Assembly: GCF_000243075.1 (NCBI RefSeq)
Contig: NC_016745.1
Span: forward strand, 3,450,538-3,514,537
Length of the DNA stretch: 64,000 nt
Reading direction: 5' to 3'
Source: Oceanimonas sp. GK1
GTDB taxonomy: Bacteria; Pseudomonadota; Gammaproteobacteria; Enterobacterales; Aeromonadaceae
Part shown: piece after piece, positions 54,849-64,000 of the stretch
Layout: every line of letters begins with the position of its first letter
How positions within the stretch are numbered: position 1 is the first letter of the stretch
The notes under the pieces: generated by a model
Told to the model about the DNA's origin: nothing
Seen by the model: only the letters and a program-made list of their open reading frames with translations
The model's database searches: none
Program-made: the position numbers and the translations under genes

Positions 54849-55320
54849 GGTAAAGCCCTCCAGGCTCTGCTCCGTTCACTTTGCCACTCTCTCGCACAGC
54901 CACACGCGGCCGCCAGCCGGGTGACATGACAAAATGAGCGACTTTTTATATTTATAAAACAACAACTTACAACAGCGAAGCTGAAGATAAGCAGAAAAAG
55001 GATGAAAAATCACCTTAACCTGCTTTAAATCCGTTGTCTACGGGCTTTGGCAAATCCGTTGGCCCCGCTCGAAACAGCCTGCCACAGCGGCCTCGAGCGC
55101 AACAGCGCCAACAAAACCTTCCGGCTGGCGCCAGTGCTCAAAGCCTCACCAACCCCACCGGCAACGCCGGATTTTACCAATTACAAAACAATAACAAGAC
55201 AGAGCCAAATAAAAGCAAAACGATCAATCAACAAAAAACACAAGACCAGAATAAAACACCAAAAATAACCACCAACCCCTTCCTATCAAAGGGGCACCAC
55301 CCGCCTTCATGACCACGGTA
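54849..55320. other. Non-coding region between ilvI and the leu leader
   Basis: These 470 bp hold no gene I can support. The part from about 55160 to 55280 is very A-rich on the plus strand and unlike the surrounding GC-rich DNA. No leuO or remnant of it was found. The ilvI promoter is proposed at 54945-54972. An IlvI-type leader or Lrp sites may lie in the AT-rich part, but I cannot point to one. Confidence 0.6.
54945..54972 (-). promoter_or_regulatory. ilvI: Candidate ilvIH promoter
   Basis: On the minus strand a -35 element TTGTAA (54967-54972) and a -10 element TATAAA (54945-54950) are 16 bp apart, about 97 bp upstream of the ilvI start. The stretch is AT-rich. It is inferred from sequence alone. 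Confidence 0.45.
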
Positions 55321-55323
55321 AAG

Positions 55324-55351
55324 TTGACAGCAGCATCGTTAATCGTTATCT
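55324..55351 (+). promoter_or_regulatory. leuA: Candidate leu operon promoter
   Basis: TTGACA (55324-55329) is a full consensus -35 element. A TTATCT hexamer (55346-55351, spacing 16) or the TATAGC shortly after could be the -10. It lies about 65 bp upstream of the leuL start, matching the usual place of a leader promoter. Confidence 0.55.
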
Positions 55352-55392
55352 GTATAGCGTTGTTAACGGATTCTTTCCTGATGTGAGTGACC

Positions 55393-55440
55393 ATGCAAAA
55401 GCAAATTCAGCTACTACTACTAACCAACAAGGTGCTATAG
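55393..55440 (+). CDS. leuL: leu operon leader peptide
   Basis: The 15-residue ORF reads MQKQIQLLLLTNKVL, from ATG at 55393 to TAG at 55438. Four consecutive Leu codons and one more near the end are all CTA, a rare codon in this GC-rich DNA, which would make stalling sensitive to charged tRNA-Leu. GTGAGTG lies just upstream as a ribosome site. The ORF is too short for normal gene calling. The downstream hairpins are described with the attenuator. Very similar leucine-rich leaders precede leuA in enterobacteria. Confidence 0.9.
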   Translation: MQKQIQLLLLTNKVL

Positions 55441-55522
55441 CGCACGGGGTCAGGCGTAGCTGGAATTTATCATTCACACAGTTTCACACTTAAAAACCCG
55501 TGCCGTCCGCACGGGTTTTTTT
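55432..55522 (+). promoter_or_regulatory. leuL: leu attenuator (protector, antiterminator and terminator)
   Basis: Three pairings compete. GTGC (55432-55435) pairs with GCAC (55442-55445), forming a protector stem at the leader stop. GCACGGG (55442-55448) can instead pair with CCCGTGC (55497-55503) as an antiterminator. The terminator pairs AAAACCCGTGC (55493-55503) with GCACGGGTTTT (55509-55519) and ends in a T run. A ribosome stalled at the CTA codons would favour the antiterminator; a ribosome at the stop codon would cover segment 2 and let the terminator form. I read the structure from the sequence, not from folding software. Confidence 0.85.
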
Positions 55523-55563
55523 CATTCTGCCTCGGGCGGCACGAATACACAGAGGAAAGCGAC

Positions 55564-58231
<2,668 letters not shown>

Positions 58232-58232
<1 letters not shown>

Positions 58233-59629
58233 TGGCCAAGACCCTTTATCAGAAAGTCTTTGACGCCCACCTGGTGCGCAATGAAGCCGGCGAAACCCCG
58301 CTGCTGTATATCGACCGCCACCTGGTACACGAAGTGACCTCGCCCCAGGCCTTTGACGGCCTGCGCGAAAAGGGCCGCAAGCTGCGCCGTCCCGACCGCA
58401 CCTGGGCGACCATGGACCACAACGTGTCCACCGAGACCAACGACATCGCCGCTTCCGGTGAAATGGCCCGCATCCAGATGGAAACCCTGGCCAAGAACTG
58501 TGAAGAATTCGGCGTGCCGCTGTATGACCTGCACCACAAGTACCAGGGCATCGTCCACGTGATCGGCCCGGAGCTGGGCCTGACCCTGCCCGGCACCACC
58601 ATCGTCTGCGGTGACTCCCACACCGCCACCCACGGTGCCTTTGGTGCACTGGCCTTCGGTATCGGTACGTCCGAGGTGGAGCACGTCATGGCCACCCAGA
58701 CCCTGAAGCAGGGCCGGGCCAAAACCATGAAGATCCAGGTCAACGGCGAGCTCAACCCGGGCATCAGCGCCAAGGACGTGGTGCTGGCCATCATCGGCAA
58801 GGTCGGCCATGCCGGCGGCACCGGTTATGTGGTGGAATTCTGCGGCAGCGCCATCGAATCCCTGTCGATGGAAGCGCGCATGACCATCTGCAACATGGCC
58901 ATCGAGCTGGGCGCCAAGGCGGGTCTGGTCGCCCCGGATCAGACCACCTTTGACTACCTCAAGGGTCGTCCCTTCGCCCCCGAAGGCGAGCAGTGGGAGC
59001 AGGCGGTGGCCTACTGGAGCACCCTGAAGTCCGACGACGGCGCCCAGTTCGACGCCGTGGTGGAACTCAACGGGGCCGACATTGCACCCCAGGTGACCTG
59101 GGGCACCAACCCGGGCCAGGTGATGCCGGTGAACGGCACCATTCCTTCGCCGGAAGATTTTGACGACGCCGTGGAGCGCCAGTCCGCCGCCAAGGCGCTG
59201 CAGTACATGGACATTCCCGCCGGGGGCAAGCTCACCGACGTGAACATCGACAAGGTGTTCATCGGCTCCTGTACCAACAGCCGCATTGAAGACTTGCGCG
59301 CCGCCGCCGCCATCGCTCAGGGCCGCAAGGTGGCCGCCGGGGTCCAGGCCCTGGTGGTCCCCGGCTCCCAGCAGGTGAAGGCCCAGGCCGAAGCGGAAGG
59401 GCTGGACAAGATCTTTATCGAAGCCGGTTTTGAATGGCGCCTGCCCGGTTGCTCCATGTGTCTGGCCATGAACAACGACCGGTTGCAGCCCGGCGAGCGT
59501 TGTGCCGCCACCAGCAACCGCAACTTTGAAGGCCGTCAGGGCCGGGGTGGCCGTACCCACCTGGTGAGCCCGGCCATGGCCGCCGCCGCCGCCGTGTTCG
59601 GTCACTTTGTCGACATTCGGGAACTGTAA
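58232..59629 (+). CDS. leuC: 3-isopropylmalate dehydratase large subunit
   Basis: This 465-residue aconitase-family subunit carries the three [4Fe-4S] Cys ligands: [11 protein letters not shown] near residue 347 and GCSMCLAMN near residue 407. Further landmarks are [10 protein letters not shown] near residue 65 and [20 protein letters not shown] near residue 127. With LeuD it isomerises isopropylmalate. The start overlaps the leuB stop by one base and the end lies 10 bp before leuD. Confidence 0.97.
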
Positions 59630-59639
59630 GGGGAATAAT

Positions 59640-60239
59640 ATGAGCAGATTCAAGCAATTAACCGGTATCGCCGCCCCCCTGGATGCGGCCAACGTAGACA
59701 CCGACCAGATCATTCCCAAGCAGTTTCTGCAGAAGGTGACCCGGTCCGGCTTTGGCAAGCACCTGTTTCACGACTGGCGCTTTCTGGATGACGCCGGCGA
59801 GCAGCCGAACCCCGAGTTCGTGCTCAATCAGGCGCCCTACGACCAGGCGGTGATTCTGCTGGCACGGGAAAACTTCGGTTGTGGCTCCAGCCGCGAACAC
59901 GCGCCCTGGGCCCTGGCCGATTTCGGTCTGAAGGCCGTCATCGCCCCGAGCTTTGCCGACATCTTCTACGGCAACGCCATCAACAACGGCATGGTGCCGG
60001 TGCGCCTCACCGACGACCAGGTTGAAAGCCTGTTCCAGTACGTGGCTGCCAGCCGGGGCGCCGAGATCACCGTGGATCTGGAAGCCCAGCAGGTGCGCGC
60101 CGGTGAACTGGCCTTCCCGTTTGAAATCGACGAGTTCCGCCGCTACTGCCTGCTCAACGGCCTCGACAACATCGGCCTGACCCTGCAGCATGCAGATCAG
60201 ATTGATGCCTATGAGGCTCAGCAGCCCGCCTGGCTGTAA
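59640..60239 (+). CDS. leuD: 3-isopropylmalate dehydratase small subunit
   Basis: This 199-residue swivelling domain has [12 protein letters not shown] near residue 25 and [18 protein letters not shown] near residue 80, the substrate-binding Ser/Arg loop. It completes the LeuCD isomerase. The ATG at 59640 has AAGGGGAA upstream; an in-frame start inside leuC is excluded. The leu operon terminator follows 20 bp later. Confidence 0.97.
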   Translation: MSRFKQLTGIAAPLDAANVDTDQIIPKQFLQKVTRSGFGKHLFHDWRFLDDAGEQPNPEFVLNQAPYDQAVILLARENFGCGSSREHAPWALADFGLKAVIAPSFADIFYGNAINNGMVPVRLTDDQVESLFQYVAASRGAEITVDLEAQQVRAGELAFPFEIDEFRRYCLLNGLDNIGLTLQHADQIDAYEAQQPAWL

Positions 60240-60259
60240 TCTGCGGTGCCACTACCTTC

Positions 60260-60286
60260 AACGCCGGCTTGATGCCGGCGTTTTTT
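60260..60286 (+). terminator. Intrinsic terminator of the leu operon
   Basis: AACGCCGGC and GCCGGCGTT form a 9-bp stem with a TTGAT loop followed by T6. It lies 20 bp after the leuD stop. Confidence 0.92.
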
Positions 60287-60301
60287 ATCAAGGCAACCGC
60301 G

Positions 60302-60592
60302 TCAGTGCACATCCTCCAGATACAGGGCAACCAGATCGGTGGTCACTCCCTGCTCCACCCTTAACACCCGGGCCATAGCCTTGAGCGGAGGCACCCGCTC
60401 GCCCGCCGACGGCAGCACCAGCTGCCACTGCTCTCCGGGGTGGCAGCGGCTGCACTCGACTTCCATCAGCATGCCTTCCGGACTCAGGTTCAGACAGGTT
60501 CCCTGAATGCGCTCGCTGGCAGTGGCCAGGATCACGGTAGCGTTAACTTGCAGACGGCTGAACAGCCGCTGATCCTTGTTGGCAAATAACAT
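60302..60592 (-). CDS. PilZ domain protein
   Basis: This 96-residue single PilZ domain has RLFSRLQV near residue 9 (the Arg-rich loop, though only R-x3-R is seen) and the second motif NLSPEGMLMEV near residue 35, matching D/N-x-S-x2-G. PilZ proteins bind cyclic di-GMP; the shortened first motif makes that uncertain. It lies between leuD and thiB on the opposite strand, unlinked to either. It ends shortly after the leu terminator. Confidence 0.78.
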   Translation of the reverse strand: MLFANKDQRLFSRLQVNATVILATASERIQGTCLNLSPEGMLMEVECSRCHPGEQWQLVLPSAGERVPPLKAMARVLRVEQGVTTDLVALYLEDVH

Positions 60593-60726
60593 GGGCTCAT
60601 CCTTTCAATGGCTGGTTTCACACGGGAAATATTCCTACAATAGCGCTCTTACCCCTTACTATCGGGCTCACCGGCAAAGGCAGCTGTATCGCCCCGATGC
60701 TTGTAACTCAACCAGGGAGTGGCCCA

Positions 60727-61710
60727 GTGAAAAAGACGCTGTTTGCCTTGCTGATGGCCGCCGGCACGCCGCTGGCGGCTCAAACGCCGACGCTTACCAT
60801 TTATACCTATAGCTCATTTGCATCGGACTGGGGACCAGGCCCGGCCATAGAGCAAAGCTTTGAAGCCGAGTGCGGCTGCAACCTGGAATGGGTGGCACTG
60901 GACGATGGCGTGTCCATCCTTAACCGGCTGCGGCTGGAAGGGGACAATACCAGGGCCGATATCGTGCTGGGGCTCGACAATAATCTGCTGCAGGCGGCAC
61001 AAGAAACCGGCCTGATTGAACCTCATGGCCTGAGCCCCGAAGGGCTGACCCTGCCCGGCGGCTGGAGCAACGCCTACTTTCTGCCTTTTGATTACGGCTA
61101 TTTCGCCTTTATCTACAATGCCGACAAGCTGGCCAACCCGCCCGCCAGTTTTGCCGAACTGCTCGAGCGCCCGGAGCTGACCCTGCTGTATCAGGATCCG
61201 CGCACCAGCACCCCGGGACAGGGCCTGCTGCTGTGGGTACAGCGCCTCTACGGCGACCAGGCCCCCGAGGTCTGGCAAAACCTGGCCAAGCGTACCGTGT
61301 CGGTCACCAAGGGCTGGAGCGAGTCCTATGGCATGTTCCTCAAGGGTGAGGCGGATCTGGTACTGTCTTACACAACCTCGCCTGCCTATCATATCGAGGC
61401 GGAGCAGCAGCACCAGTACCGGGCTGCTGCCTTTGAGGAAGGCCACTATCTGCAGGTGGAAGTCGCCGGTAAGGTGAAAGGCAGCAACCAGCCCGAACTG
61501 GCCGACCGCTTTATGCAATTCATGACGACGCCGGGTTTCCAGCAGCACATTCCCGCCGGCAACTGGATGTACCCGGTAATCGACACGGCCCTGCCCGCCG
61601 GTTTTGACGAGCTGGTCACCCCGAGCCGATCGTTAAGTTTCAGTGCCGAGGAGGTGGCCAGCCAGCGCAAACAATGGCTGCGCCAGTGGCTTGGCGCCAC
61701 CACCCGCTGA
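60727..61710 (+). CDS. thiB: Thiamine ABC transporter substrate-binding protein
   Basis: The 327-residue periplasmic protein has a signal peptide with cleavage likely after LAA near residue 20. It closely follows ThiB: LTIYTYSSFASDWGPGPAIEQSFEAECGC, ALDDGVSILNRLRLEGDNTRADIVLGLDNNLL and YGYFAFIYN. The start is a GTG at 60727 with AGGGAG seven bases upstream; the ORF begins ten codons earlier. It delivers thiamine and its phosphates to ThiPQ. I see no TPP riboswitch in the 130 bp upstream, in contrast to E. coli. The stop overlaps the thiP start (TGATG). Confidence 0.95.
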   Translation: MKKTLFALLMAAGTPLAAQTPTLTIYTYSSFASDWGPGPAIEQSFEAECGCNLEWVALDDGVSILNRLRLEGDNTRADIVLGLDNNLLQAAQETGLIEPHGLSPEGLTLPGGWSNAYFLPFDYGYFAFIYNADKLANPPASFAELLERPELTLLYQDPRTSTPGQGLLLWVQRLYGDQAPEVWQNLAKRTVSVTKGWSESYGMFLKGEADLVLSYTTSPAYHIEAEQQHQYRAAAFEEGHYLQVEVAGKVKGSNQPELADRFMQFMTTPGFQQHIPAGNWMYPVIDTALPAGFDELVTPSRSLSFSAEEVASQRKQWLRQWLGATTR

Positions 61711-63305
61711 TGTCCCTTCGTTTATGGTGGTTGCCGGGTGCCATCAGCACCGGCGCCATTCTGCTGCTGACGGTCGCTCCCCTCGCCGTTCTGTTGCGCG
61801 GCGGCAGCGATACCGGGCAGATCCTTGCCGACCCCTATCTGCGCCACGTGGTCTGGTTCAGCTTTTACCAGGCATCCCTGTCGACTCTGCTCAGCCTGGG
61901 CCTGGCCCTGCCACTGGCCCAGGCGCTGTCGCGCCGGCGCTTTCCCGGACGCACCCTGCTGCTGCGGCTGTTTGGACTCACCCTGGTGCTGCCGGTGATC
62001 CTGGTGGTGTTTGGCATGGTCACGGTGCACGGTCGCCAGGGCTGGAGCAACCGGCTGCTGGAATGGCTCGGAGTGGAGCCGGTCAGCTACCTCTATGGCC
62101 TGAGCGGCATTCTGCTGGCTCATGTGTTTTTCAACATGCCACTGGCAACGCGCATTTTGCTGCAAACCATCGAGGCCATTCCCGCCAGCCAGTGGCGACT
62201 GGCCAGCCAGCTCGGCTTTAACAGCCGACAGCTGTTTCGCTGGCTGATCTGGCCGGCGGTACGGGGCGCTTTGCCGGGGCTGGCCAGCCTGATTTTCATG
62301 CTCTGTTTTACCAGCTTCGCCACCGTCATGGCGCTAGGCGGCGGCCCCAGATCCACCACCCTGGAAGTGGCCATCTACCAGGCCCTGCGTTACGACTTCG
62401 ATCTGCCCCTGGCCGGCAGCCTGGCGCTGCTGCAACTGCTGCTCTGCGGTGCCTTTCTGCTGGTGCAATACCGCCTCAGCAGACCGCCGGAGTACCGGAA
62501 TGATCAAGCGCTGGCCTGCCCGCGTCATGATGCCCCCTGGTGGCATACCCGCCTGACCGATACCCTGGTGATGGCAGTCGCACTGCTCATTTTTTTGCCG
62601 CCGTTGCTGGCCATCGTCACCGCCGGCCTTAACCCGCAATTGCTGCCGGCACTGGCTTCACAACAGTTATGGTCGGCCCTGGGGCAGTCTATGGCCATTG
62701 CCGTCAGCGCCGGTCTGCTGTCGGTGCTGCTGACCATCGGCCTGCTGAGCACCAGCCGTCACCTGCGACTCAGGCAAGAACGCCGGGTACTCGCCAGCGG
62801 GCTCGAAGCCAGCGGCTCCGTCATACTGGTGCTGCCCGCTGTGGTTCTGTCCACCGGCCTGTTTATATTGCTGCGCGACCTCACCGATGTGTTTGCCCTG
62901 GGGCCGCTGCTGGTGATCCTGGTCAATGCCCTGATGGCCATGCCCTATGGCCTGCGCACCCTGCAACTGCCCATGGCGCGGGTAGTCCGGCGCTACGACC
63001 GCCTTTGTAGCAGCCTGGACATTCGCGCCTTCAACCGTATTCGGCTGGTGGAATGGCCACTGCTGCGCCAACCCCTGGCCCTCGCTCTGGCGCTGGCCAT
63101 GATGCTGTCGTTGGGAGATTTGAGTGCCATCGCATTGTTTGGCAGCCAGCAGTTGCAGACCCTGCCCTGGCTATTGTACCAGCAACTGGGGAGCTACCAG
63201 ATGACGGAAGCCGCTGCCACTGCATTGGTACTGCTGGTGCTGAACCTGGCGCTGTTCCTGCTGATTGAACGGGTATTGGGAGGGCGGAATGCTCACACTG
63301 AATAA
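61710..63305 (+). CDS. thiP: Thiamine ABC transporter permease
   Basis: This 531-residue fused two-domain permease has about twelve membrane helices, the usual ThiP length. Each half carries an EAA-type loop: AIPASQWRLASQLGFNSRQLFRWLIWP near residue 165 in the first half, and RLCSSLDIRAFNRIRLVEWPLLRQPL near residue 430 in the second. The ATG shares one base with the thiB stop. It ends 17 bp into thiQ, so thiBPQ are one coupled unit. Confidence 0.94.
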   Translation: MSLRLWWLPGAISTGAILLLTVAPLAVLLRGGSDTGQILADPYLRHVVWFSFYQASLSTLLSLGLALPLAQALSRRRFPGRTLLLRLFGLTLVLPVILVVFGMVTVHGRQGWSNRLLEWLGVEPVSYLYGLSGILLAHVFFNMPLATRILLQTIEAIPASQWRLASQLGFNSRQLFRWLIWPAVRGALPGLASLIFMLCFTSFATVMALGGGPRSTTLEVAIYQALRYDFDLPLAGSLALLQLLLCGAFLLVQYRLSRPPEYRNDQALACPRHDAPWWHTRLTDTLVMAVALLIFLPPLLAIVTAGLNPQLLPALASQQLWSALGQSMAIAVSAGLLSVLLTIGLLSTSRHLRLRQERRVLASGLEASGSVILVLPAVVLSTGLFILLRDLTDVFALGPLLVILVNALMAMPYGLRTLQLPMARVVRRYDRLCSSLDIRAFNRIRLVEWPLLRQPLALALALAMMLSLGDLSAIALFGSQQLQTLPWLLYQQLGSYQMTEAAATALVLLVLNLALFLLIERVLGGRNAHTE

Positions 63306-64000
63306 GCTGAGTGCGCACTATCCGGAGCAAAGCCAGTGTTTTTCCCTCACCGCCGCTCCCGGAACCATTACTGCACTGATCGGCCCCAGCGGGGCCGGGA
63401 AATCCACCCTGCTGGCCATGCTCGGGGGCTTTGCCAAAACCGATTCGGGCAGCCTCAGCCTTGACGGTGTAGATCTGCTGCCCCTGAGCCCGGCCGAGCG
63501 TCCCATGACCACCCTGTTCCAGGACAACAACCTGTTCTGGCACATGAGCGTCCAGCAGAATATTGCCATTGGCCTGGATCCCGGCCTGCGCCTGAGTGTC
63601 GAACAGCAACAGCAGGTGCATCAGGTGGCCGCCCGGCTGGGCATTGACCACCTGTTGCAACGCAAGCCGGCGCAACTGTCGGGTGGGCAACAGCAGCGGG
63701 TGGGCCTGGCGCGCTGCCTGGTACGCAACCGGCCGGTATTGCTACTCGACGAGCCCTTTTCAGCCCTGGATCCGGCGCTGCGCTTTGAACTGTTGCAATT
63801 ATTGCGGGAGCAGACTGACCGGCGGCAGCTGATAGTGCTGATGGTCACTCATCATCCAGGCGAAGTAGCCGGCATTGCCGATCAGATCGCCTACATTCAC
63901 GATGGTCATATTCTGGAGCAGGGTGACGGCGGGCTGCTGTCAGCCCCCCGCACAACAGAATTAAGGGCCTATCTGGGCAAGCAGGCCGTGAGGGGTGAGG
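63289..64000 (+). CDS. thiQ: Thiamine ABC transporter ATP-binding protein (cut by the window end)
   Basis: The frame starts at ATG 63289 and stays open to the last base, giving 237 residues. Walker A is GPSGAGKST near residue 31, the Q-loop is TTLFQDNNLFWHMS, the ABC signature is LSGGQQQRVGLARCL near residue 128, and Walker B is VLLLDEPFSAL near residue 150, followed by VTHH. ThiQ drives thiamine import with ThiP. It is partial at its 3' end only because the window stops; full-length ThiQ is about 230-240 residues, so little is missing. Confidence 0.93.
   Translation, partial: MLTLNKLSAHYPEQSQCFSLTAAPGTITALIGPSGAGKSTLLAMLGGFAKTDSGSLSLDGVDLLPLSPAERPMTTLFQDNNLFWHMSVQQNIAIGLDPGLRLSVEQQQQVHQVAARLGIDHLLQRKPAQLSGGQQQRVGLARCLVRNRPVLLLDEPFSALDPALRFELLQLLREQTDRRQLIVLMVTHHPGEVAGIADQIAYIHDGHILEQGDGGLLSAPRTTELRAYLGKQAVRGE

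Noticed and set aside
55034..55312. Possible 92-residue gene upstream of the leu operon
   Set aside because: The product is rich in Asn, Lys, Thr and Gln because of A-rich DNA; no ribosome site or family resemblance.
54849..55392. leuO or a leuO remnant between ilvI and leuL
   Set aside because: No LysR-type helix-turn-helix can be read in any frame; only A-rich non-coding DNA is seen.
60593..60726. TPP riboswitch upstream of thiB
   Set aside because: I looked for the conserved THI-box segments and found none on the plus strand.

Overview
The window is GC-rich, densely coded DNA from a gammaproteobacterium. Two blocks keep the gene order known from Escherichia coli: yheO-tusDCB-rpsL-rpsG-fusA-tufA with bfd beyond it, and ilvIH / leuL-leuABCD / thiBPQ. 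The mix of an enterobacterial-type backbone, high GC and marine-type catabolic genes (TRAP transporter, sulfonate use) suggests the Aeromonadales, something like Oceanimonas, Zobellella or Oceanisphaera. That placement is an inference from gene content; there is no rRNA gene in the window.

Layout. 0-6.7 kb: a VOC-fold protein, a PhoD-like phosphatase, two chemoreceptors and an AI-2E family exporter. 6.8-11 kb: purine ring catabolism (allA, uraD, puuE on the minus strand; uraH and an NCS2 purine permease on the plus strand). 11-19 kb: two DUF3461 proteins, a small unknown protein, an aldehyde dehydrogenase-like protein without the catalytic cysteine, a SulP anion transporter and a CobS/CobT-like chelatase pair. 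19-32 kb: a near-complete taurine dissimilation cluster: TRAP transporter tauKLM, a universal stress protein, DUF6506, pta, xsc, a LysR regulator, a TauZ/YeiH-type exporter, the MocR regulator tauR, and taurine dehydrogenase tauXY. 32-42 kb: the second half of purine catabolism (GntR regulator, guaD, xdhC, xdhB, xdhA), an MFS transporter, a RutR-like TetR regulator and an HbpS/GlcG-like protein. 42-45.6 kb: a SieB-like membrane protein, bfd, a second SulP transporter and a CX5R phosphatase/sulfurtransferase-like protein. 45.7-52.5 kb: the str operon, tusBCD, ridA and yheO. 52.6-64 kb: ilvIH, the leu operon with its attenuator, a PilZ protein and thiBPQ, with thiQ cut by the window end.

How the genes work together. 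Guanine goes to xanthine (GuaD), then urate (XdhABC). Downstream, 5-hydroxyisourate is taken through OHCU and allantoin to allantoate by UraH, UraD and PuuE, and AllA splits ureidoglycolate. Urate oxidase and the allantoate-to-ureidoglycolate step are not in the window. Taurine is imported by TauKLM and oxidatively deaminated by TauXY to sulfoacetaldehyde. Xsc splits this to acetyl phosphate and sulfite, Pta makes acetyl-CoA, and TauZ probably exports the sulfur anion. The taurine genes lie between the two purine halves. GTATAC-centred palindromes beside puuE/uraH, the gntR gene and the HbpS-like gene suggest one regulator for the purine parts.

The clearest regulatory structure is the leu attenuator: a 15-residue leader peptide with four consecutive CTA leucine codons, mutually exclusive hairpins and an intrinsic terminator before leuA. 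No CRISPR array, insertion sequence, prophage or tRNA gene was recognised. One dispersed repeat occurs twice, near 12.0 kb and 50.2 kb.
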